From assembly GCA_006384855.1 (NCBI GenBank), contig VCJN01002429.1, positions 1 through 64,000 on the forward strand: a stretch of DNA of 64,000 nucleotides. The letters are read 5' to 3'. This DNA is from Tetraselmis striata. Lineage: Eukaryota > Chlorophyta > Chlorodendrophyceae > Chlorodendrales > Chlorodendraceae. The notes beneath the pieces were generated by a model. The model was not told the origin of the DNA. It worked only from the letters and a program-made list of their open reading frames with translations, and did not search any database. Position numbers and translations under genes: made by a program. This document shows, one piece after another, positions 11,401 through 21,250 of this stretch. Every line of letters begins with the position of its first letter. Position 1 is the first letter of the stretch.

Positions 11401-13755
11401 CGCATACTGGGAGCGAGCTTGCGGACGGCGAAGGCCAAGAGATAGTCGAGGCGCTTGTGCTGGCAGGGTGCGCGGAGCTGGCAGCCGCCGCCACACCCCC
11501 ACTGTCTGATCGCGGCGTGAACTGGAGACCGCAGGACCCCCCTTGCCTGGCGACAAAGCCTTCTTTGACATTATGCATTTCCTGTTTCTGTACCTCCGGA
11601 GAACCCCAAAAACTCTGTCAGAAAAAAGGCAAACATTTACTGTGGCATTTCATTGGGTTCACGGGTTGAAGTAGACATAAATTGTTTTTATGCGGCTACG
11701 AGTCTGAAGGTCCGTTTTGCAATCGTAATATATTCTGATTTTTTAAAGATTATGTAGTTATTCCCTCTTGGCGGGATGGGGGCTCAATAACGACGATATA
11801 CCGCGAACCCCAATCGGGGTTGCAATATCTTCTCTAAAAGTACACATGCTGGAAAGATACGGCTTTTGAGAAAGCTTGAAGAGCTGCCTGATGGCTTGTC
11901 CCGCCAAGCCTCTTTTGGCATGTGAAGCCGGTCGTAGCCGACATGTGAAGCCGGTATGTTGGCGCGGTCATTGGCAGGGTGCCGGTGCATGAGATCACCC
12001 TCGAGGATATGCTGGCAGCGGTGGAGCAGAATGACGGCACCGAGTACGCCGAGCAGGTGAAGCCCCCCCCCCCCCCCCCCACCCCACACACACACGCGTA
12101 GAGAGTTGTGCACCACCCGACCGGCGCCACCGGAGCATGTTGTGCTGCATGTTGTCTGATAGTGCCCAACGTCTGCGGCACCGCTGCCGCCGATGGGGCG
12201 CCTCACGTGTGTCATTGCCTGCATGCTATCCAGATGCTGACCCTGGCGGTCGAGGGCCGCTTATTGGGGCCGGAAGAGCGGCACAGCGAGTGGGACGCCG
12301 GGGTGTTCATGTCAGGCGCGGACGCCGACGAGATCGAGTCCAGCGCGGCGGCCATGGACTCGGCTGTGCGGGAGGCCCACACGGTACTCATACCACCTTG
12401 CTCCCATCTCGTTGCCATGATGCACAGTTTCCAGGAGGCACTCGCCCCCTCTCCTCAGGGACGGATGCAACGTGCGTGCAGCGCCCCCCCGTCTGATTTT
12501 CCGCACTGAATGCTGCACCGCTCACCCGCGTTTCTGCCGGAGCACCACAGGCTTTCCAGAGCTTGGTGTCATCCAGCCCCATTGAGTCCGCTCGGGCTGT
12601 GACGGCCCTGGAGAAGGAGGTGGTCGGCGCACTGGACAGCGCGTCGCGCTCGTGGTCCGGCACTCTGCAGGTTGCGCACATACACACACGCGCCGCCTGT
12701 AGCCATGCATTGAACGGCGTACGCACATGAAATGCTTTGGTGTTACCAGCACCACACACTTCATCACATGCGTGAATTGAGGGAGCGCTTGTGTTGTCAC
12801 CTGTGTTCGGCGCCGCCCTGCGCTTCTTGGGACCCCCTGGAGGTCTGCTGTACATACGACAATGTGTCTTTGGTACTGACTTTGCCGCCACCACCAGGCA
12901 GTGCGGAACATGAGGTGTTCCGAGCTCCCGTCCCTCGCGCACAGCGCAGAGGAGCTGTTTGCGGGATTGGGGCAGCTTCACGAACCACGGTCCCCGATCA
13001 AACACGCGCACCAGGATGATCCGCGCTCCGGGGACCGTGCTTGCGCAGATGGAGCAGCGATCGAGCGGATCCAACTGCCGCCGGAGGACACAGCCGCAGC
13101 TGCAGGCAAGGCGTGCTTCGCCCCTCACTGTTGCGAGCCGCCGCTTGCAGGTGTAGCTGCTGCCTTGTCGGTGGACAGGTGCCGGCGCGGTACTAATACC
13201 ACTGCGAATAAGAACCTGTCCTGCCTGCCGGAGGTCAAATGCAGACGGAACTATAGCGACACGATCTACTGGGAATGTTCTTATTTACAGGTTGCATGCA
13301 AGCCCAGTTAGAGGCGTATTCTCAAAAGGGTTCTTATGGGCGCGTCGTCACCCGTCCTGACAAAGACACCGCTCTGGAAGCCTTTGCCTGGCTGCCGTGC
13401 TCTGCCTACCACTTACCTCTGGGTTGCATCATTCCATACCAATGGATGAACATCATCACCACAGTCCGCGTATTACGTTAATGACGAGTTCTCCCTCCCG
13501 GGATCTGGCGCTGCATCCATCTCGCGCAGTAGTAACTTCATGGTGAGTTCGTGCTGACCTAGCGGCATCACTGGCGCAGGTCGATTCAATCGCTATGCGG
13601 AAAGTGTAGCCAGCACCGTCAGTGAAGATGAAGAGCAAGGTGTTTCTGCGGTCCTTCAGGGCCGCAAGACTTTGTTCACCAATGCTCCCGATGAGGACGA
13701 CGACGATACCGTTACTCAGTCCTTTGACGAAATGTCGCGCGACTTCTCGCAATGA
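640..13755 (+). CDS. Multi-exon gene, unrecognised protein with coiled-coil segment (5' end outside window)
   Basis: At least 18 exons join with GT/AG borders and mostly compatible phases: 640-776, 1607-1886, 3205-3339, 4040-4145, 4226-4347, 4902-5024, 5493-5623, 5697-5800, 6846-6897, 10072-10214, 10352-10486, 10810-10914, 11036-11119, 11277-11467, 11978-12056, 12234-12383, 12551-12670 and 12898-13105. The last has a possible GC donor; a GT donor at 13151 is the alternative. Probable further exons are one near 6399-6520, 13465-13542, and a terminal exon of about 13580-13755 ending in TGA. Phases around 6.4 kb and at the last two junctions are unresolved. The first visible exon is a charged E/R/A-rich coiled coil (QLESRLQEL). 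The exons at 5493, 11036 and 12234 are also helical and charged, and the C-terminus is acidic (DEDDDD) before FSQ. I recognise no catalytic domain. A cytoskeletal or centrosomal coiled-coil protein or a kinesin tail are guesses. The start codon is not visible. Confidence 0.7.
2150..2330. repeat. (TG)n microsatellite in intron
   Basis: About 180 bp of almost pure TG dinucleotides, interrupted by CATG and TTTG, lie in the intron between exons 1607-1886 and 3205-3339. The cysteine/valine-rich open frames here are artefacts of the repeat. Confidence 0.95.
2506..2748. repeat. Direct repeat pair and (CT)n in intron
   Basis: A 24-nt block containing CATCACTTGCAGATGCTCG is identical at about 2517-2540 and 2725-2748, with looser similarity on both sides. 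A weaker relative occurs near 2940-2970. A (CT)n run fills 2554-2588 between the copies. This looks like local duplication within the intron. Confidence 0.6.
6898..10071. other. Large intron (3.2 kb) of the multi-exon gene
   Basis: The exon ending at 6897 (donor GTATGT) and the exon starting at 10072 (acceptor TCTGCAG) have compatible phase 1, so this stretch is one intron or contains undetected exons. Poly-G tracts sit near 7427-7446 and 8023-8047. A GTAGTA-rich patch lies at 9475-9525. Two diverged copies of a TTAATTTTGAAT-containing block lie near 9300-9350 and 9585-9635. No coding segment or complete transposon could be supported. Confidence 0.5.
10521..10672 (+). repeat. Intronic duplicated element, copy 1
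   Basis: It begins GTGCCGGCGCGGTA and contains GAGGTCAAATG, GCATGCAAGCCC and GGTTCTTAT in the same order and spacing as the block at 13179-13350. Both lie in introns of the same gene, some 35 and 30-75 nt after an exon end. Origin is unknown; intron duplication or an old dispersed repeat would both fit. Confidence 0.6.
13179..13350 (+). repeat. Intronic duplicated element, copy 2
   Basis: Diverged direct copy of 10521-10672: the same starting GTGCCGGCGCGGTA, then GAGGTCAAATG, GCATGCAAGCCC and GGTTCTTATGG, with small indels. Part of it could be read as an extra exon between 13105 and 13465, which would help the unresolved phase there, but no clear splice sites support that. Confidence 0.55.
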
Positions 13756-15176
13756 TTTTGGCGAAACCACATTGCCATTCCATTAATGGGGGCAGAGCAG
13801 GGGCAGTGAATCTTTTAGGCAGATCAGATAGTGTAAGCCACCCCGCGCATCTCTCACACGGATTCCATTCCCAACACCAGCTTGCTGGCTTTTGCTCATG
13901 ATGCGTGCACCATTTCGCTCATTTTTTTTACACACAACTGTGAGCCGTCTCGCGTTGTAAAATTGTGGACTTGTTTGCAATTAATCTTTCATCCCGGGCT
14001 CCTCAACCGAGCAGAAATAGGTGCATACATATCGGATGATTAAGAAATGGAAAGTTAACTTGGTTACAACGTGCTCGTCTGCCGCTCTCCACTGCTCAGA
14101 TTGAGTTGTTCTAAGGGCATGCTATCTCTAACCTCTGTGGGAAACACAGTATAATCACAGCTCAAGCTACGGCCGGCCTCTTTCATTTTTCAGCCCTGCC
14201 ACATTCCATCACGTGATAAGTAGCTTGTCATTCGGGTAACCGCAAGTACAATCCCGGCACTATGCTGCCGTCCGCCCGTCCCGATGTGAATACACGGGCC
14301 GCGTTGATCAGCAGTGGCTTTGTCAAAATTTTGGACAACTACGGGTAGGCAGTCGCAAGTACTAGATAGTACCGCGGTACGAGTGACTGCCACTTATTGG
14401 CAGTACTCCGTACGGTACGGGGTCACGACAATCGTATATTTCGTCGACTTCAGTAGAGCTGTGGTGACTGTGGCGGCGAAATAATGTTTTGGAAGGGGCG
14501 GCACGGCCGCGCGCGTCTCGCGCTCTCCGCTTTACAGACGGCATGACGAATATTTTAACTAATTATGGTAACGCCTCCCGACAGCTGCTGCGACAGTTGA
14601 ACCAGCTGAAGAAGCGTTACCCTCCAACGGGCAAGCAACCGCAGGAGTGACGGAAGAAGATGATCAAGCGAACGAACACTAGGTGAGGGTGTAGTGGGCC
14701 GCGGGGGTCGTAGGAGCCTCAGCTATTCCACTACAAAAAGCTAGGAGGTTTGCAAGATCCGGCTCAGTTCCGGCTTTTAAATCGCTCCCGCCCACCTCGC
14801 CCAACGATAATAAAGCCAGAGCAGTAGGAGTCAGGTCTAAGACATTGGTTGCTCTTCGATGTTATCGAATGTTGATGAAGCTAGAGCCGGCACCTCAAAC
14901 TGGCTAAAACTATTGTGCGGCAGGGGGCGCTTCGAGCAAACACTGTAATGTAATGTGTTTACATCTCAACTGGGTGTGGCCAATCCCCTCCAAAAAGTGG
15001 TACTCCCCCGCCCCCCCAGGCATGAGTAATCTACTAGTACCGCGCAATATTACGGCAGCCGTGCGTCTCGGCTCCACATGCCGCCAACGCTGAAAATATC
15101 CCACAAGTAGCGGCGCTGATCGCCCATTTTTGGAGTCAAACGTGGCTCCAGCCGTTGATTTGGCTCGGATGGCGAT
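13756..15176. other. Intergenic stretch without supported gene
   Basis: After the TGA at 13753-13755 no convincing coding exon appears. It contains a LINE-A 3' fragment (14064-14176). A short open piece near 14570-14650 is too small to call. The 173-codon minus-strand open frame at 14910-15431 overlaps a more plausible basic plus-strand frame and shows no motif. Confidence 0.5.
14064..14176 (-). mobile_element. LINE-A 3' end fragment
   Basis: Read on the minus strand, this block matches the terminal 110 bp or so of LINE-A (28550-28660 on plus): GGCCGTAGCTTGAGCTG, GTTAGAGATAGCATGCCCT and AGAACAACTCA occur in the same order. Only the 3' end is present, as expected for a 5'-truncated retrotransposon insertion. 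Confidence 0.7.
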
Positions 15177-15419
15177 GTGGCTCGTGGGCCGCCCACCGCC
15201 CGCCGACGATCCGGTTCGAGGGCCACCGGCGGCCAACGAGCCCGCCAACGAACCAACTCCCGAGCCTCCCCGAGTCAACGAGTAGCAAGCAACAAGCAGC
15301 GGGCGGCGTTGGCACGGGCTCGCACCGCTAAGGCCGAAAAGAGGGCTTCTAGGGCCCCACCCGTGATGCACGAGGACCGATCGAGCGCGCCTGCTCCAAT
15401 TATGTACACAACATTCTAA
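15177..15419 (+). CDS. Basic Arg/Ala-rich small ORF, function unknown
   Basis: An 80-codon frame rich in R, A and S, ending in TAA, with a run of K/R/A (ARTAKAEKRAS). The composition would suit a small nucleic-acid-binding or core protein of the adjoining viral relic, but no family is recognised and the composition may simply reflect GC-rich DNA. Kept only because it abuts the viral block. Confidence 0.2.
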   Translation: MARGPPTARRRSGSRATGGQRARQRTNSRASPSQRVASNKQRAALARARTAKAEKRASRAPPVMHEDRSSAPAPIMYTTF

Positions 15420-15639
15420 ATATCGGCGCAATGCTTCAATTGGTTTTCATCTACACCCAGTATAGCGTGTGTTGGGTGATGGCTCGCACGTGTTTTGGCT
15501 CGGTGGCGCGATCGACGTGCCCAAGCGCCATAATCTCCAAGTTAAGGTGCTCAACGCTTGGATACCGCATACTTTCTGATTCGTGTTTCATGCCAACGAC
15601 ACCCTCGTGATACGGTACTACCCCGCGGGGGAGCCCCAA

Positions 15640-16160
15640 CACACGGGCGGTACCATCGCCATACCCCACTGACGGTAATTGGAGCATCGATGAGATACTC
15701 GACATAATCAACCCGCAGCTCGACTACGGCTACGAATGCTCATACGATGTCGCCACGAACCGGCTAAACTTCGCCAGCGCGAATGCCGCGGCGTTGGTGA
15801 TCGATCCGTGCACGGACCTGCTAGGCCTCTCCATCGTCGACGAGTCCGTCGCGGGGGTGCTCACGGCGCGACGCGGCGTCGACCTCACCCGCACCTCGAG
15901 CATTTTCATTCGCAGCAACCTCCACACCGACAACGGGGACCCCGTAACGCGCCGCGCTAGCGACATCCTAGCAAAGATCCCGCTAACGAGCCAAGTCAAC
16001 GAGCTCGAACATTTCAACGCCCAAACATGGGTTGACCGCAAAAAACATGCAGCTTAGCTACATGGTCGTCAAGCTCGTTGACGACCATGGGAGGCTCCTC
16101 GACTTGAACGGCGCCCATTTTACTCTCACGAGAGAAGTTAGAATTGTGAGAGACGATGGA
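15640..16160 (+). pseudogene. Polinton/adintovirus-type virion protein, broken
   Basis: The frame through about 15640-16056 reads PTDGNWSIDEILDIIN near its start, then a hydrophobic core with VIDPCTDLLGL and IFIRSNL. After a frame change near 16040 it continues as VVKLVDDHGRLLDLNG and FTLTREVRI. The order 'prefer-to-start d-G-n-W/Y-s-i-d-e-i', then an 'I-x-I-R' strand, then 'D-x-x-G-R-x-L-D-L-N-G' near the C-terminus is the signature I associate with an uncharacterised structural protein of Polinton/Maverick-, adintovirus- and polinton-like virus elements. That is family knowledge recalled without a search. The reading frame is interrupted (a TGA just upstream of the conserved part and the shift near 16040), so this copy is a relic. 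Confidence 0.5.
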
Positions 16161-17913
16161 CCGATCCCGGATAGCGTCAGCGCCTTTGCAAGTGAACGGG
16201 CGGCGCTTGGTTCAAGTAGACAACTCGTCGATCCAACTCCGTCTCGACGTACTAGCGGCCGCGACGTCGGACGTGGTCGCTAATGTCGTCGACGTACAAA
16301 ATGACTCCGACTCGCAAACCAACGCCGTTTGGTTCGACCAAGCCCGGCAGGACGCCGCGCTCGATTTGGTGAATGGCGGTCTTGCGGCGCTAAGCAAGGA
16401 TGTATGGCTGGACCAAGCGCGGCAAGACGGCGTCATCGATTCCTTGGCTGCCGACGTGGCCGCCATCGACGTCACGGCGTATATCTCACGAAGCGAAAAG
16501 CCAGATTTTCAAGTTGGCACACTCCGCGCCGATGAAATCACGCCAACGGGAGTGAACATGGGCGTGCTTGTGTCCGGCCACTACTTCATCCCCCGCGACA
16601 ACGGCGTGCTCGGGATATTGAGTGACCTCGGCACAGAGGGCGGGGCCATGTGGCGGCACGTCTATGCCGACGGCCTCACGCTAGCAAACACCGAATCGGT
16701 CGTTTTCAACGAATTCCAAGGCGCGCAGGGCGAATCCACGTTAGGCGACATCATGGAATACGCCATATCACTCGTGCCCCAGCACCCAACATCGGTGACG
16801 CTAGAGCGGACCGAGATGAGCTCAACTTCAACTAGGCATAACGGTGAACGGCGTCCTACCCCCTCCCGCGTCGCCAAACAATTTGAGGGTGGGCGCGCCG
16901 ACACTAGATTGGCACGAGGGTCATTTTCAAAATATTTATGCCGAGAATTTGTACTCTAACGACGGCGCGGGCGGGCAACCTCGGCGCGTGTTGTTCGAGG
17001 GGGGCATGGCGGTCACCGACATCCCCTCATGGGTCGCCGAGCTGCAATCGGGAGTGAACGTATCCAACTTTAACCTTGATATCGATTTCACCGGCGCGCA
17101 AGGGCCGAAAGGCGACGACGGTGCGCAAGGGCCGAAGGGCAACACCGGCGCAACGGGACCACACGGGCCTCAGGGTCCGCAAGGCAACTTCGGCGCGACG
17201 GGGCCACAAGGGTCTCAGGGCAACGCCGATGCGACGGGACCACAAGGGCCTCAGCGGCTGAAAGGCGACGACGGCGTGCAAGGGCCGAAAGGCGACGACG
17301 GCGTGCAATGGGCGGCGGGGACTACGCTGTGGTCCGCCATCACCGCCCCGTCGGGTTGGGTGTCGAAATTTAGCTACGAAGATAAACTCGCGTTCACCTA
17401 CTACCAGTACGCGGCAACCGCGCCGCCCGCGAATTACTACGACATCGCCGCATCGGACAGCATCACCCCCACAAGCGAATCGACCTACAACATAGGGCAT
17501 GCCGGAAAGAGGTGGCTTTTCGCGTATGTGGACACCGCCCGCTGCAACGATGGCTTGGAAATTGGGACGACGTCAAATTCGGCAGGTTCACCTACAACCT
17601 CTCCGATCGGAACGTGACTATAAGCAAACCGTTGTCAGGCCTACAAATCGGCACACTCGCCGATCATGCGACGTTGACGTACGGCGAACGGCTAGCCAGC
17701 GTACAATTATTAGATACCGAGCTAAGGCTGCCGTTTCTTAACGTCACCACCGGCGGATACATTGGTAGCCTCGAGACGCCGCTTCTCAATGTGATCAGCA
17801 TCATGAGCTTGAACGGCAACCGCATCACCCAAGTCGGCGCGCCGACAACGGGAACAGATGTGGTCAACAAGTCGTATGTGGATGCGGCGATTTCCGCCGC
17901 GCTCGGCAGCTAG
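16156..17913 (+). pseudogene. Viral fibre/adhesin-like protein with collagen repeats, frameshifted
   Basis: Three overlapping frames appear to be one gene: 16156-16830, then another frame to about 17500, then back to the first frame to the TAG at 17911-17913. The first part has repeated WFDQARQD/WLDQARQD helices. The middle part (17095-17310) has about twenty Gly-X-Y triplets (GPKGDDGAQGPKGNTG). The last part ends with NRITQVGAPTTGTDVVNKSY and a short helix, a motif common near the C-terminus of phage and giant-virus tail fibres. Collagen-like stalks with such a C-terminal unit are typical of virion surface fibres. Its position next to a virion-protein relic and a Polinton-type polymerase suits a receptor-binding fibre. 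At least two indels break it. Confidence 0.55.
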
Positions 17914-18101
17914 TACATTCCGTCATGCCGGCATGGCAAATTTAGTACCGTAGGGTATCACGCAATCATGCAAGCGTCGAACCAAGCGATCCGCCTTGCC
18001 CGCGTGCGGGCTCACATATCGAGGCCGCCGAGGACCCCGTGAGGGTAATCGCAGATGAGTACGACCAGGGCGACCCCGACACTAGGGACGCTTAGTACGC
18101 C

Positions 18102-19139
18102 GTGTGGGAATCTAAGTTCATAAGCCGCGCCGAGGATCCCTCGCTTGCCGAGCGGCGCTTTGAGCAGTACATATCATTGGGCAGCCGCTCCAAGCCGCTC
18201 CGCACCGCGAATGCGATACGGGATGCCGTGGGGTTGGCGAGCGGCGCGCGAACGAAGATACAGTTTTTGCTTGGCAAGGGCGCGAGCCAAAGCATGCCGG
18301 AGTGGATGTGGGTCGTAGTGTACAAAATGCGGGTGCGTTTGGTGTCGCCAGCGGCTCAAGCGGCGGTCGCCGCCAACCCCGCCATGACCTTGCTCGCCCC
18401 CATGGTGTACATCGTGCATCGGCGTGACTTGGTGGTGGTGCGGGACCGCGTGCGTTTGTCCGACGCGCGCCGCCGCACACGGTCCGCCAACGGGTTGGTG
18501 GAGCTCGCCCGTCTCCTCTTGGGAGCGGGGCTTAGCCACGGCGCGGGGGGCGATTTTGTGTTTGACGAGTTCTATCAAGAGGAGGTGCTAGGCCGCGTAG
18601 ACCACGGGCATGGGCTCGAGGAGAGCAAGGCCATCGACGCGAGCGTGCGCGAGGACCAAGTGCGTTTGGATGTGATCGAAGACTTCCTCAATGGGAACGG
18701 TTCTCGCCCATTCAACGCGAAAATCGACAACATCCTCCTTGGGGTCAGCTACATCTCCGGCTTGCTTGGCGCGCACAACCGCCCACTGGCGCAACTCGAC
18801 GTGCCGGGGCTTGAGCAAAAGCTCGCCGACGCCCGCGCCGTGCTCGGTCGCAAGCGAGGGGCGTATGCGCGCAAATTCATGAGGGACGAGCAAGGGTCGA
18901 CGCGCGCTGCCGGATCTTGGCATTACAAAGGATGGGTTAGGCCAAAAGCGCACGGCCTAGCTTACTCAGCCGCAGCGCGCCGCACGACTACGGGCGATGA
19001 ACGCATGTGCCGTCTAGCACGTGCCGTGACCTGGTTTGCGGAATTGACCATGGGGCCGTGTGGTCACTCCGTCGGGGCAGATCCATCGATTGTCGTCGTA
19101 GGGGCTGAGGGCGGCGTTTGTGGCCTCCACGGTGCATAG
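18102..19139 (+). CDS. Orphan 345-codon ORF in viral relic, function unknown
   Basis: A long frame with plausible composition: helical, charged, with DVIEDFLNGNGSRPFN, YISGLLGAHN and a basic stretch near 18850-18890. The final 60 codons look random and may be frame noise. The same frame stays open upstream to about 18005 except for one TAG at 18092-18094, so the protein may once have been longer. It lies between a fibre relic and a polymerase relic on the opposite strand, which makes a viral origin likely. I recognise no domain; the first half has a tryptophan/methionine-rich beta-like segment (PEWMWVVVYKMRV). Confidence 0.4.
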   Translation: MWESKFISRAEDPSLAERRFEQYISLGSRSKPLRTANAIRDAVGLASGARTKIQFLLGKGASQSMPEWMWVVVYKMRVRLVSPAAQAAVAANPAMTLLAPMVYIVHRRDLVVVRDRVRLSDARRRTRSANGLVELARLLLGAGLSHGAGGDFVFDEFYQEEVLGRVDHGHGLEESKAIDASVREDQVRLDVIEDFLNGNGSRPFNAKIDNILLGVSYISGLLGAHNRPLAQLDVPGLEQKLADARAVLGRKRGAYARKFMRDEQGSTRAAGSWHYKGWVRPKAHGLAYSAAARRTTTGDERMCRLARAVTWFAELTMGPCGHSVGADPSIVVVGAEGGVCGLHGA

Positions 19140-19149
19140 GCGGTGCCCG

Positions 19150-20105
19150 CGTTATTGGATCATCCGCTGCGTTACCGTGCAAGCGGTGCCACCGAGCGAA
19201 GCCTTGTAAGCGGGCAAGTCGAGCTTCCGCTTGGCCACCGCCGTCTTGATGCCTTTAGCGGCCCGCTTGGTGGTTATGGCGCGTCGTCCGCGAGCGTGAA
19301 GCAATACATTTTGCTTTTCAGCCCCACAAATTCGCTGATGGGCACGCCATCCGTCTCGTCCTTGAACCTGCCTGCAATCTTCTTGTTGGCCGCGGAGTAG
19401 AGTGGGTGCTCCTTGGGGTAGCCGCTCGTGTCGAAGTGCTCTGCCATATGTCCGCGTATACGCCGTCCGTCTCGATGTGGTAGCATAGGCTGTCGGTGTC
19501 GGTGAAGAGCAAGCGCGCCATGTCGCCGTACCGAGGCTTGATGACATCGTAGTGAAAGCGAAATATGAGCAGCTTTGATAGATCTAGGATGGCCGCCCCT
19601 ATGTAGATGGGCTTGTCGAGCACCACGGAGTCTTTCACACGGTCCACGCCCGCGATGTTGCCTAGCACGTCTCACCGGCGAAAGCGGGGGTTGGCGGCCT
19701 TCTTTTGGTGTTGGGCGTCGCTCGTCACAATGGAGTAACCACGTTGGGCTCGGACATTCTGAATCGTCTTGCCGAAAACCACGTTGTTGCACATCAGCTT
19801 GAAGAGGTCCTTTTCAAAGTCGTTTGCCGCCGCGGCACGCAGCTTGGTATTCTTGTCAATCCACGGCGCGAGCTTGCTCGCATACCATCGCCTTGTGGAG
19901 CTTGGTGACGCGCAACCCCTGGGCCAGATAGAATTGGAGGAGGCGGGGGTCGCACACATAGTCGCGGCGCGGACGGAAGTGCGAAACGAGCTTCTCGTGC
20001 GGTACGCAGCCATCGGGCTTGAAAGTCCGCGCCGTGGGGGTCGCGTCTCCCCACCCTAGCTTGAGTTTCTTCGGCGCAAGCGGTAGGTCATTCCCGAGGT
20101 TAGCA
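19150..20105 (-). pseudogene. Protein-primed DNA polymerase B (Polinton type), C-terminal half, frameshifted
   Basis: On the minus strand successive frames carry an ordered set of family-B polymerase segments. NDLPLAPKKL lies near 20090 and a KLH helix near 19900. WIDKNTKLR and FEKDLFKLM, the motif-B helix with the following FGK, lie near 19750-19870. Motif C (TDTDS) is near 19490-19505. The C-terminal FDTSGYPKEHPLYS, FVGLKSKMY and a KGIK end lie near 19200-19440. The D-T-S-x-Y-P-x-x-H-P-L-Y block is characteristic of Polinton/Maverick pPolB. At least three frame changes separate these parts, and the exonuclease and N-terminal regions are absent: the gene runs into the satellite at about 20091. 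It is non-functional and marks the 15.2-20.1 kb block as Polinton or polinton-like virus derived. Confidence 0.8.
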
Positions 20106-20456
20106 GATTTCCGCCAACATAGGGAATAACCCGTAATCACGCCGCGGGGCACCCCCGGGGACAGGCGGAACACTCGCACTCCAAAAATGTCCCCGCGACA
20201 CCCTCCCTAGCTAGGGGGTCATACCACCGCCTCTCCCCGATCGGTGGATCACGGCCCCGCGGCCCCATTTACGGGCCCGATATCCACCGCTAAGGTGCCG
20301 AGCGGTACCACAGCGAGAACCGACATGACGCTAATTTGGGATTCCCGGACGATCAGCGCTCCAAAACACGAAGACAATCCCGAGGTTAGGAAACTTCCGT
20401 ATTACATACCCGTAATCACGCCGCAGGGCACCATCGGGGACGGGCGGAACACACGA

Positions 20457-20568
20457 AATCCAGAAAATGCCTCCGAGACACCCTTTCTTCTAACACACAG
20501 AGATGTCTTCTTACATTCCCGTGTGTATGTGTTAGAAGAAAGGGTGTCTCGGAGGCATTTTCTGGATT
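20457..20568. repeat. Inverted repeat (palindromic junction) in satellite
   Basis: Arms 20457-20495 and 20530-20568 are perfect reverse complements of about 39 bp (start AATCCAGAAAATGCCTCC), with a 34-bp spacer. Similarity continues outward as the satellite unit, so this is a head-to-head junction where the array changes direction. Confidence 0.9.
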
Positions 20569-21250
20569 GCGAGTGTTCCGCCCCGCGGCGTGATTACGGG
20601 TTATTGCTTATGTCGGCGGAAATCTCCTAAACTTGGGAGTGTCTTCGTGTTTTGGAGCGCTGATCGTCCGGGAATCCCAGATTAGCATTATATCGGTACA
20701 TACTCGGTGTGGTACCGCTCGGTACCACAGCGGTAGGTGGATATCGGGCCCGTAAATGGGGCCGCGGGGCCGTGATCCACCGATCGGGGCGAGGCGGTGG
20801 TATGAACCCCTAGGAAGGGTGTCGCTGGGACATTTTCTGGAGTGCGATAAGTGTTCCGCCCGTCCCCAAGGGTGCCCCGCGGCGTGATTACGGGTTATTG
20901 CTTATGTCGGCGGAAATCTCCTAAACTTGGGAGTGTCTTCGTGTTTTGGAGCGCTCAGCGACCGGGAAACCAAAATTAGCGTCACTTGTGTTGGAAGAAA
21001 GGGTGTCGCGGGGGCATTTTTGGAGTGCGAGCGAGTGTTCCGCCCCGTCCCCGGCGGTGCCCCGCGGCGTGATTACGGGCATGTTATACGGAAGTTTTCT
21101 TACCTCGGGAATGTCTTCGTGTTTTGGAGCGCTGATCGTCCGGGAATCCCAAATTAGCGTCATGTCGGTACTCGGTGTGGTACCGCTCGGTGGATATCGG
21201 GCCCGTAAATGGGGCCGCGGGGCCGTGATCCACCGATCGGGGCGAGGCGG

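Noticed and set aside
14910-15431. 173-codon minus-strand ORF
   Set aside because: No motif, GC-rich composition, overlaps other frames of similar quality.
15451-15711. 86-codon minus-strand ORF upstream of the virion-protein relic
   Set aside because: Shadow of the plus strand; the plus frame carries the recognisable PTDGNWSIDEI block.
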